A DNA stretch of 64,000 bases. Origin: Dendrophyllia cribrosa. Taxonomy: Eukaryota; Cnidaria; Anthozoa; Scleractinia; Dendrophylliidae. The DNA lies in the NCBI GenBank assembly GCA_024195265.1, contig JAJLRJ010000013.1:5444112-5508111 (forward strand). Direction: 5' to 3'. Below are positions 1 through 11,100 of the stretch, piece by piece. The stretch's first letter is position 1. Every line of letters starts with the position of its first letter. The position numbers and the translations under genes are program-made. The notes under the pieces are model-generated. The model was not told where the DNA came from. It made no database searches and saw only the letters and a program-made list of their open reading frames with translations.

Positions 1-156
1 CGCCGATTGAGAGTACAATCAACTCACAAACATTATGCTTTACTATTACTGTTGTGATACTGAAGAAACATTGGACAGCTGCGTTACTTTTTTATAGTCA
101 CGTATTCCGGTTACTGAGTTCGTATTTTAATACTGAGCTACATACATATTTATAAT

Positions 157-1040
157 TCAACACATTGATACACTGCCCAAATATGGTCATAAAGCTCTCG
201 ATATACCGTACGTTAGATCTAAATGACGTGTATCCAGCGATGGAGGTAAATTTCGCATTTTGACAGTGTTTGAAGGAAAGTGAAAATGACCGCTACCTGC
301 AATCTCGTGTTTTTGGGAGTAAAAGTGCGTAAATTATTAAATTAAAAAGGGAAAAGAAAGAAAAAAAAGAGAGAAGAAATTATTGATCAAATGATGGGAC
401 AAAAAGGCGCGAAATTTTCGCGTTGTACATGTGTAGCCTGCGTAGCAGGCGTCGGGGAGAAGGGAACTGGGGAGAGAGGGAAAGGACGCCTGCAATAAAG
501 ACCCCCATTTGTTCATTTCTGCGGACGCTGGCTAATTCGCGCTGGGCGGTAAACAAAGTAAATTCCCGCGAGAAGTCATCCATGCGTAAAAGCGCGTGCC
601 AGCTTCTGATTGGTAAACGTATTGACAGTTGACGTAATTCGATTAGAAGGAAATCGGTGGGCGTAATGCGAAAAGCCCGGTTCTTATAGCAGGCGTTCCT
701 TCCCTTCTCCCCCTTTCCTTTTTCGCGCCTCCTCCTTCCTCTCCGTTTACGCCTGCCACGCAGGCTATACATGTGTCGCAGTGTTTCTCGGCGAAGCTGA
801 ATGAAAGCTGGTTCATAGTTAAACCGCTTGACACTGAGTGAATGAAGGAACACAATTTTCGGAAAATGTCTTATATTAATTACCTCTGGAATATGATATA
901 GACTTGATACTTCCTCGGAAAAGTTTCTGATCTTTGTTTTAAGCGGATTGAAGTTAAACGATCTCGTCATTACGACTGTAACAGTGATCGACTAAGCTCG
1001 ACTTTGATGTTTAAAAATTTGGTGCTGATGGAAGGGACTA
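157..1040 (+). repeat. Dispersed repeat family A, copy 1 (interrupted)
   Basis: This stretch is a diverged direct copy of 8106-8627. Both begin TCAACACATTGATACACTGC and both end GCTGATGGAAGGGACTA. Copy 1 is longer because a 334-bp MITE with its own target duplication sits inside it (434-767). Reading frames in this stretch are not shared by the two copies, so I call no gene here. Confidence 0.8.
434..767. mobile_element. hAT-like MITE with 8-bp target duplication
   Basis: The element begins TAGCCTGCGTAGCAGGCG and ends with the near-perfect inverted form (CGCCTGCCACGCAGGCTA). It is flanked on both sides by the 8-bp repeat TACATGTG (426-433 and 768-775). The related repeat copy at 8106-8627 lacks the insert at the matching place, near 8355. 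An 8-bp duplication is typical of hAT transposons. No transposase is encoded, so it is non-autonomous. Confidence 0.85.
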
Positions 1041-1560
1041 TAATATATATAGTTAGGCTTAGCCTAACAACGGACCTCTCTGAACAGAAACGATGATGAT
1101 AAGCTAAACTTAGGTGAAAGGTCGGAAGCACAAGAAAAAATTATAATTAAGATTGACGACCGCCGGGCTATTTATCAATTTTAGCAATTCTCAAAAACTG
1201 TATTACGCGACCATCTGCACAGTACATTTAGACTGCACAAAAGCTCACAAACTTTTTCTCGGTCTAGAATAACTAGTGTGACTAATTTCCGAATAAAATA
1301 CACCCGTTGCTACCGGGAAACTGATTTGGAAATCAAAATTGCAAAAAATACACAGACATCTTTGCATAAGGCGGCGCAAGTGAAGTTAGAACTTATAAAT
1401 TAAAAATCCAAGTCTTGTTTTGTTTACATTAAATCGCTTTTCAACCCATGTAATGAATGAACAAACACATAAAAATGGACAACAAAATCTTCTTTTCAAA
1501 CATTTCATTTAAATATCCGTAAGTTTGTTTCAAAGCAAAAAGCGTACCATTAGCGCTTCG
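1041..1560 (+). repeat. Dispersed repeat family B, copy 1
   Basis: It is the reverse complement of 26655-27150 with moderate divergence. Shared blocks include GGTGAAAGGTCGGAAGCACA and the stretch around 1440-1490. One end is an AT run followed by TTAGGCTTAGCCTAAC, and the same kind of end recurs near 62010-62040. An open frame at 1525-1836 overlaps the repeat and resembles nothing I recognise. From 1561 to 2054 I see no feature. Confidence 0.7.
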
Positions 1561-2054
1561 AGAAGCTGTTTGGTTGAGCTCATGGCGAAATTCAAGATGT
1601 CAATCCGACCGAATTTGAGCACGTTTTATAAACATTTCTCGAAAACTAACGAGAACACAAAGGAAAAGTCAATCACAAAATCACAAAATCAAATAATCGA
1701 TATCAACATAAGGGAGGGGGCTAAATCGGTGTCTATACATAGCTCAAAATTGTCAAATCAGTCCCACTACGCGAGAAGAGAAGGCGTTGAAATTACGATG
1801 CGCCTCCTTCGTCGAACGCAACAAATCACTTACTGAATAAATTTGGATCCTTGCCGGTTACTGTTTCTCATCTAAAACGAACGTGGCATTGAAATGGATG
1901 TTGAAAGCATTGAGATGAACAGAAAGCAAGGTAAGCGTTATCTAAATACCAGTTTCGTGGATGGCGAAATACTTGAAACATCGCATTAAAAAGTATTCAC
2001 TCCTAGTGAAAGCTTAACTTGCCTGGACTGGGTAGGTCTGCTTCAATAGGCCAT

Positions 2055-2211
2055 TTCCGAGTTACGTTATGCCTCGTTGTCAAAGCGAGGCTAGGTGCAC
2101 AACCTTTCATATGAAAATGTTTTTTTATTCAAATGCAAATAAAACTCATCCTCACATGAAAGGTTGTGCACCTAGCCTCGCTTTGAAGACGAGGCATAAC
2201 GTAACTCGGAA
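2055..2211. mobile_element. Palindromic MITE, about 65-bp arms
   Basis: The left arm (from TTCCGAGTTACG) and the right arm (to CGTAACTCGGAA) are near-perfect reverse complements, joined by a short AT-rich loop. A degraded relative lies near 13000-13123. There is no coding capacity. Confidence 0.85.
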
Positions 2212-3357
2212 TCAGACAGAACATCCGTCTTGTTTTTGCAATGAAACATGGAAAACTTTCATAGTTAGCTTTGAACACCAGGCACTTTTCGATAAAGTTA
2301 AATCATGCGGAACAAAACTGTCCGATCAGGCTGACTGACTTGTTGTCAAGTCAATATCGTCCCCGGAGTGACAAATGACTTGCTTAGAAAAGAAAATTAT
2401 TTAAAGACTTGGGATGGCTGGCCTGATAGACGGACTAGGTAGTTCTTCTATCTGCTACAATTAAATTCAGAAATAAAATGTTTGCTCACTGTAAAACACG
2501 GAAAACGTTCCATAGTTATAGCTTTGAATAGCAGACACTTTTCGTCCGTCGTCCGACCAGGCTGACTTCTTGTTAGGTGAATATGAGCCGAATAGCGTCC
2601 CTGGACTGACAAATGACTTGCTTTGCGAACGAGTCGTTTTCAACCTGCAAAAACAATAAAAAGGTATTTTCGAAGCGTTGAACGAGGTATAGTATACAGG
2701 GACAGATATGCAAATTTTCACTCCCTCCTTCCATCGGCTGTAAACTTTTTTTGTAATCCCCCAGTGTATTACGTCATCCAGTTACACACAATGCATATTA
2801 ATGTAACGCTAATATGTTTTGGTCGTTTTAAATATGTTTACACTTAAACTCAATATGGGAAATTAAACCCTATCTGAGGACTGCAATTTAAGAGAAAATG
2901 TCGCTAGATCGCTATCATCGCCCGCTCACTCGGTTGTAAATTTGTAATTCCCCAGTAGTCTCGTTTCACACAATGCAATTTATGTCACGCAATTTAATAT
3001 GTTTTCACCGTTCAAAGTTATTTACCGTAGTGAGGCCGCTAAAAGTCAAGTTAACGATTATCAAACGCATTGAAACTTAATAACAACTAGTCAAGAATTA
3101 ATTTTACGTTGTTTCGTATTCACGAGATGGCTCTTAGATCCATTTGATTCTGTTCAAAGACGGTAACGAAGAAATTATTTTTTCGACAACGACCTTATTT
3201 TTTTTTAATGTAAAGCACAGGCAACAATCTCGTGGGAAAAACAAGGCTTTTGAAACGCGAGCGCTTGAGCCCACTTTGATAACCGCATGCCTCTTTCGTG
3301 TGTCGCAGTAAAGCGTACTATACTTAATATTCATAAAACATTTATTTTGCATTTCAG
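2212..3357. other. No gene recognised
   Basis: This is AT-rich sequence with two loosely similar sub-blocks (about 2220-2400 and 2480-2650, each with a 'tgtaaaacacggaaaac'-like stretch and 'gactgacaaatgacttg'). The last part should be intron of the CUB gene, whose next exon begins at 3358. Upstream exons of that gene (signal peptide and first half of the first CUB domain) were not found here. Confidence 0.4.
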
Positions 3358-3543
3358 ATGTAGCAACACGTCAATTGGTAAATTCTGCTCATGTTCAAAT
3401 GTGTCAATGCCTAAGATCTATTCCTATGATAATTGTATGACCCTGGTGTTCACGTCTGATGGCTCAAATGAAGGAAAAGGCTTTGAAATCCAGTACACCA
3501 CAGCAAATAACACTGCAGCAAGGCTGGATCCTAAAAACTGTAG
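3358..3543 (+). CDS. CUB-gene exon: C-terminal half of first CUB domain
   Basis: Acceptor ATTTCAG precedes the exon and donor GTACGTA follows it. The frame reads through the Cys pair in GKFCSCSN, then [20 protein letters not shown] and EIQYTT. This is the usual end of a CUB domain: a Cys, a hydrophobic strand, an acidic loop and a Gly-Phe strand. It enters in phase 2 and leaves in phase 2. The exon ends in PKNC, so the first Cys of the next CUB lies right at the junction. Confidence 0.8.
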
Positions 3544-5125
3544 GTACGTACATGCGTGATACGTAACCAAGCAGTTCATATATGATTCGTTCATGCATAT
3601 GCCTTATTTGTCATTCTGTCACTTTCATAGGAACATAAGAACTCACAAGGTCATGGGTTCCTATCCAGTTGAAGCGCTGATTTTTTTTAGGCTTCTTTGC
3701 AATGGCTTAAATCGCATACAATTGGGAGGATCATTTCTTATCTTTACATTCTCTATTCGTAATTCATATATGAGTCATTCATATACCTCATTTGTCATTC
3801 TATCACTTTCATGGGAACATATCTATGACTCACAAATGACCTTGTTCCCAATGTTTGTGGCTTCATAGATTAGTTGGCATCGCACCGGTAACGCGGAGGT
3901 CAATGGGTTAGAATCCCGTTGAAGCCTTGAATTGGTTTTCAGGCTTCTTTGCATTTGCTTAAATTGCAAACACAACTGCGAGGATCATTTCGTCACTTTA
4001 CATTCCCTTTACATTTTACCTAAAGGTGGTCTTTGGTCACTAATTATATTAAGAAGTTACCAGAGTAACATCCAATTTTTAACCATGGAGAACCAATAGT
4101 CGTAGGCGAATCTTGAAGTTTCTATCAGAAGGTCGATTGTTTGAACCTGCATGGTGTTGTTCATTCAGGACCATGCACAACTGCTAATAACACTCCTTTT
4201 AACATTGTAGCACCGACTCTGTGACTTCATCATATGGAACAATCTATACTCCTAACTGGCCACTCAAGTACCCTACAAGCGCTTCCTGTGTGTGGACATT
4301 CAATCCTCCACCAACAACGATTGTTCGTTTCTTTTTCACTGGCTTTGATTTGGATAAAGACCCTGCCTGTAATCCCAATAGGCCTCCTGAAGTTAATGAT
4401 TATATCAGCATTAGTGGTGAGTTGAAAAGCAGCAACTCAGGTTTGCTAGACGCTGCTAAAAGAATCTAAGTTACAGTCAGACCGGTATTAAGCGGGTACC
4501 CTCGGGACCCTCACTAGGGTCCGCCCACCCCGCCATTTTGAAGGCAAAGAAAACCCTGGAGACGAGGTTGACACTAACTAAAGATTTGATTTTCAGTGTT
4601 TTTCTCTTGATATTCCTGCTGATGGTTCGCTCATGCATATCATCACTAGTCTCCTATTTGCAAAGTAAAGCTGTTAGTGTTGACCCTACGATCAAAGCAC
4701 AGCAAAAGTGCAGATGGAATAAATTGCAACTGCAATGTCACGTTAAACAGGGTCAGATAGAGATCGAAGATTTTTTAGGGTCTCCCAGGGGTTTGGGGAA
4801 ACAAGGGAACATGGCCAATTTCATGGGGAACAGAGAAAAAAAATGTTAGGGAACACGGGAACCTTGAAACAGTTTTGCAGATCACGGGAATAAACATTGT
4901 GAAGGGAATCTGACAATAAAGACGAAAAAAAAATCACTATTCCGACCTTTGTTCCGACATTGTCTCTTTTTAAAATCGATTTTGCGACATTTACGGCGCG
5001 GTCATTTAACTGGGGTATGAATTCACTCTGGGTGAATGGGTACTAAGCAAAATTGGCGGGAAGCAGAGGAACCACCAGGTATAGGTGTACCAGGTATAGG
5101 ATTTAATGGCGCCGAAACCAATTGT

Positions 5126-5167
<42 letters not shown>

Positions 5168-8100
5168 GAAATTCAGATATGTGTAGTAGCCACATTTATT
5201 TGAAGTTTGTCCCCTTTGAATTGACCCCTGATAGTGACCTCTCTATGACTTTTTCTGGATACCCACGTGCTATAAGGCGTAGTGTGAAGTTAGAGTGGCA
5301 CTCTGCAAATGTTGTTTTCGAAGAGTTCGTTCTCAGTAGTCTAATTGCTTCGTCTTTGATAAAACCTTTTTTTTTAACGGCGGCCTGGCGAATGGCAAGA
5401 GGTAAAGTGTGTATATTGAAAGGTTTCAGTCGGTTTGTAGCGTGTCTTGATGTCCACGATGAATTCGCTTTTAAACCCTTCCCCTTTGAATACAAACAGT
5501 TTTTATCGTCGACTGTTCCACCGGTTGCTTACGAATGGTTAGCGGCATGATTTCACTGCTTAAATACGGTAACCTTGCGAATTTACGAGAGTTTGCAAAC
5601 ACTTTTGGTTTGCACCTGAAGAAGCGGACTTCTGTGTCCTTTACAATCAGTTCTGTCATCTTCAGAATTCAAGACTTGTATGACGTGGATTGTCATTGCG
5701 TAGAGCAAGTGAAAGCTTTCCTTGGGACAGAGGCCCAGACACAAGGTCCTCGGGGTACTGTTTCAACCGTCGTGTTAGAAGAAGATCTTGGTGGCATTAA
5801 AAGAACTCAGATATCTTCTTTTTCGCTATGCCCCACAACTCTTTAGATGCACGGCTTCATTGTAAATAAGTGTCAACTTTATGAATTCTGTGCTTAACAA
5901 AGTGTCTGTCTGTCTGTCTGTCTGCCTGCCTGCCTGCCTGCCTTAATGCCTGCCTTAATGTGCGTGAATGCCCATGGTCAGGAAATACAACAAGGGATCG
6001 GTGCAGCAGCAGACTGCAACAACTTCTGATCACTTCTCGCGGGAATATTAATAATCAAAATGAATCAATTATAGTCGACGAACATGATCGTGGTACAAAT
6101 AGTTACGCGTACAAAAACCTCTAAGGTTAGTTGGAAGGCTCGCCATTCATCGTCCTTATCCTACAGGAATCAGCCGTTGTGTGTCCATAAAGTAGAGAAT
6201 CATACATAAAGCATTTACGTCATTTACTGTTTTAAAAAAGTTACTGAATTTGTGACGACTGTTGAATCAAATTATAGATTCAATAGTCTAAGAATGGTAT
6301 AACATGGTACTTAGTTATTAGTCGGTTTTTTTTTTAGATTTCTTTTTTTTCGGGGAGGGGGGGGGGGGGGGGGGGGGGGGGCAAGGGTCGATCAGATTAG
6401 TAAGGCAAGAAGGAACAAGTGGGGAAAAATGGTGGGAACAAGGGAATACAGGCTAATTTTTTATGGGAACATGGAAACATGGACCACTTGGGAGACCCTC
6501 ATTTTTGTTTGAACATGACCAGGTTTTTTGGATCCTGTGGCTTGAACCACCCTATTCAAGCTTCATTCTAGGCAGTTATGGCACGCCACTAATCTATTGT
6601 TTGCAAATACCGTAAATGCTCGAATTAGCGCCCAGCTTCAAATAAGCGGCCCGCTTCGAATTACCGCCCCTCCTAAGGCTCAAAATATGTAATAAGCGCC
6701 CCCCTCCAAATAAGCGCCCCCCCCCACTAAAGATAGTGTCATTTTGAGGCTAAAAATTGATAAACGAAATAAGCGCCCCCTTCAAATAATCGCCCCCCTT
6801 CGAATTAGCGCCCCCCTCTCGCCTTAGAAAATTGAATAAGTGCCCCGAGCGCTAATTCGAGCATTTACGGTAAGTAACCTTTATTACCTCCTGTCCTTAA
6901 TGAAAAGTCATGGTATTAAGCTAATTATGTTGGGTCGCATTATTCTTGCGAATAAGTCACAAAGTTCTGATTAACAAAAGTTGTCACCATAAAGGTACAA
7001 ACACAACAGGCGGGCAAGTGATAGTTGCGAAAAGGCTTTGTACAATGCCAGCCGATGCCTTCTTCCCCATCAAAAACATGAAGTCTATTGAAGTCCGATT
7101 TAGTTCTAATTCCGACAGATGGAACGACGGCACTGGTGTCATGGCTGGTTATGCCACATACATTAAAGGTATTGTTAATGGTTATTACAATGTACACCAA
7201 TAGCTAAAATGCAAGTCAAATGCTACCTTTCAGACACATTGCTCTTACAGCTTAATGTAGCTCCGTTGTTATTTCGGGCGCACTCGTCCATGACAAACTT
7301 TGTCCCATAACTTTTCCGGCTCTAAAGCGATGTTTCTAAAACTTTGCGAAAACTTACAGCTATTATCTAGCAATAATATGATAGAATTCGATTTTAATGG
7401 CAAAAATATATTTAGTGATAGTCGGACTTAAATGAACCCCACTTTTGGAACAAAATCGCACCCTGTGAAAAATTTTGCTGTTATATTTGTGTTAAATTTC
7501 TGGAATCAGCTTACATTGAGTTAATACATACCCTTGCCAAGTTTCAGCAAAATCGTTGGAGCAGAAATGCGGAAGAATTAACAATGTAAGCTGGTGCGAT
7601 TTTGTTCAAAAAGTGGGGTTCATTTAAGCCTGATTATCACTAAATATATTTTTTGCCATTAAAATCGAATTCTATCATATTATTGCTAGATAATAGCTGT
7701 AAATTTTTAGAAACATCGCTGTAGAGCCGGAAGAGTTATGGGACAAAGTTTGTCATAGACGAATGCGCCGGAAATAACAACGGAGCCACCTTAATTGGAT
7801 AAAAAGATTCTATAGAGCAAAACAGAAGCAGTAGTTTGGAGATAAAGTGCAGGAATACAAGGATGGAAGTGGATTACAGTTCATCAAATTTGATTTCGTG
7901 ACAGGCGGCCAAGAAATCAAAGCTGCCATTATTGTGGAATTGTGGCATTTTTGTTTTTTGCTTTCATCACTTTGGTGATTATTTCATCTTATTTTAAGAT
8001 AATAAAGTAAGCTTACAACAATTAAAAGCTTCTGGTCGTAAAAAACGATATATCAGCCGGGACATGGTCCCTTTAGGACACTCTCGGTCAACCGAAAAAA

Positions 8101-11100
8101 AAAAATCAACACATTGATACACTGCCCAAATATGGTAAAAAAGTTATCGATATACGTTTGTCTACATGACGTATAACCAGCGATGGCGGTAAATTTCGCA
8201 TTTGAAAGAAAGTGAAAATGACTGCTGCCTGCAATTTCGTGTTCTTGGGCGAGAAAGTGCGTGAACTATTTGTTAAAAAGGGAAAAGAAAGAAAAAAAAA
8301 AAGAGAAAAATTATTGATCACATGACTGGACAAAAAAGGCGCGAAATTTTCGCGTTGTCGCGGTCGCAGTGTTTCTTGGCGTAGCTGAATGAAAGCTGAT
8401 TCAACGTTTAACCGCTTGACAAGGAGTGAATGAAGGAGCACAATTTTCGGAAAAATCCTTCAGTAATCATATCTGGAATATGATATAGACTTGATGCTTC
8501 CTCAGAAAAATTTCTGATCTCGTCATTACGGCTGTAGGAGCTAAAAAACGAGCAAGTTTGTAAACAACATTGATCGACTCAGCTCGTACTTCGATGTTTG
8601 AAAATTTGGTGCTGATGGAAGGGACTAAAAAGCCAAATCAACTACAGGTTTGATGTTTTAACCGTGTCTTGTATCCTTTAGCTGGGAATTTTTGTAAGAC
8701 ATACTGTCCACGCTGCAGTTCTTTCTGACTTTTCGCTGCTATGTTTAGGTAGCCGTGTGTTTGTTCAATTTGTTTTAATTTGATTCTGAATTGAACTTTT
8801 TAAGATACGAAACACTTGTAACTAAGACATTCTATGCTATTTTACTGTGTCTTAATTCGTGTAGTCACTACTCTGTCCCGTTCTTTAAGTAGACGAATGC
8901 TCTTCATAGAAACTCTCAACTGATTGTGTACGCTAAATTAATTTTAGCTTGGCGAAAGTTCGGCATTCGCTGCTTGTTGTTTAAGAAATGGCGCGAAGTA
9001 AAATATTGTTGTCAGCCTTTTTACTTAATAAAAGGTTATAATAATTACAATTACAATACAATACTTTATTTTCACATTTCCATGACATTTTTTGTTACAA
9101 GAAAATATATATCTAGCTAACTAAAATTACTAAAACGATAGGACAAATAACTAAATATAAATACCGTTTGAGGAAATGCCTAGCGTCTAAGTAAACCATA
9201 CAGTTTTCTAGTTAGACACTAGCTAGTCTTCTGTGGTATCAATTCACATGTAGACATCTATTACAAACACATAAACACACACACTGCACACAAATAGCAA
9301 AAATAGCAAAAAATAGCGAAAATTAGAAGACGACTGGGGTTGGACAGTATATCTGTTTCGACAATAAATACCGTTTTTTTTTTGAAATCATAATGACTAA
9401 GATCTTTGATTTCTTTTGGTAATTTTTCCCAAGAATCAACTGCTAAAGCTGATGATGTTTTTTTCCCGATATTAGTCCTGAAGCGTGCTTTATAGAAGTT
9501 ACCTCTTGCAGCATATCTAGTGTTATATGTGTGGACGTCACTGGCGTAGCGAGGGTGGTTGTCGAAGATATTGGGAAGTTGCTTTTTATGCCACTGGTGG
9601 GAGAACTTGAGTAATTGTAATGTAAAAATATTTTCCACTGTAAGTAGGTCTAATAAGTTAAGTAGCGGAAGAGCACTGTCTGTATTTTTGCCAGACAGAG
9701 AAGCAAAAAACATTAGGCGAACGATATGATTTTGTTTGACTTGAATTTTCCTCAGGTGAGATGCATAGGCACTCCCCCAAGCAGTAATCGCATATGATAG
9801 ATATGGATATATCAAGTTGTAATAAAGCTGTTTAAGTTGTTTTAGGGGAAGATATAGTGCCTTAATTTAAGGAAAATCCCTGTATTTCTTGTAATTTTTG
9901 AGCTTATATGAGATATGTGGTATTTCCATGAAATTGTGTCATCTATTAATTCACCAAGGTATTTTATGTAGTTTTTCTTTTCTAATGTGTATTCAGAGCC
10001 ATCATTGTTAGGGAGTTTTATGTTGAATATATCATTCACTTTCTTTTTTGACGATTTAATAATCATATAATTAGTTTTCTTTAAATTTATTGACAGTCTA
10101 TTTATATCACACCATTCCTTTACTTTTAAAAGCTCTTGGTTAATTAGGGATTTAAGCTCGGTAGCATTGGAAGAAGAGGCAAATATATTAGTGTCATCTG
10201 CAAAAATTCTGAAGGAAAGTTTGCATATCTCAATGAATTTTTTCTGGAAACGTGCTTTGTTATCAATGTGTTGAATTATAAAACAGTTATAGTGCTCAGT
10301 TGCAAGTTATTTTTGCATTATAGATGCTTATAAGCCGATATAATGTAACTTGTTGTGGTGAATCCAATCTTTTGTGATGAGATTTTTTGCGTAATTATGA
10401 CTTTTGTCCGCCATCTTGGTGTACCAAAGTGATACACCAAGTTGTATAGTACCAAAGTGGTACACAAAGGTGGCCGCTCCTTACATTTTCACTAAAAATG
10501 TCTAAAGCTCGTTCGCCTATAACTCTTGAACGAAATGCTCTGGCGCTTCAAAATTTGGCCCAGATGTGTAGTTTTAAACTCTCTAGAACTCCATAAACAT
10601 AAGTGCAAGCCAAACATTCTTGGTATAGAACTGGAATAAGCCTACAGTCGAGGCTCCTGCGGGACAATCTTTTCATATGCAAATATTTTTAATGATATTC
10701 CCCTGCATGAGCCTCGACTTGCAAGCTAGTTTCAGTTCAATACCGAGAATACGAATATTGCTTACTTAAGGTGGCTGAACACAGTTTGCACGCGCTCTTC
10801 AATTTCAGCTGCTTTATACGTGAGTCAGCGCGTGCAGAGTTTAGAGAAAAACAAACGTGGCGCCTATTCAGCGATCATTTTATTTTGCTCAGCGTGGATC
10901 GCGAAAGTGTTGTTTTTCGTCTTAAAATCAAACAATTCGTTGTTCGTAAAAATGTTTGTTGAATCAATAGATAATTTATAGAACCAGTGAAGAAATACAC
11001 TGCCTTTTTGGTCGTTTTTGTCTTTGGATCGAGAACCTAGTCAAATGCAACGCATGCGCTGTTGGCCAAAAAATTGTGACTGGATGTTTTTAGCGACTTT

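Larger units (their letters stand above)
4777..6499. mobile_element. Possible DNA transposon bounded by 11-bp inverted repeats
   Basis: AGGGTCTCCCA at 4777-4787 is matched by TGGGAGACCCT at 6489-6499, and both ends carry similar 'gggaacatgg' text just inside. The interior holds two overlapping open frames (5122-5550, 142 residues; 5535-5846, 103 residues) that I cannot assign to a family. It lies wholly in the CUB-gene intron between 4416 and 6965. An 11-bp match over 1.7 kb is weak evidence and could be two separate fragments. Confidence 0.35.

Noticed and set aside
380..970. 196-residue minus-strand open frame, Arg-rich in the middle
   Set aside because: It runs through repeat A and the inserted MITE; the basic part is translated MITE sequence and the copy at 8106 does not preserve it.
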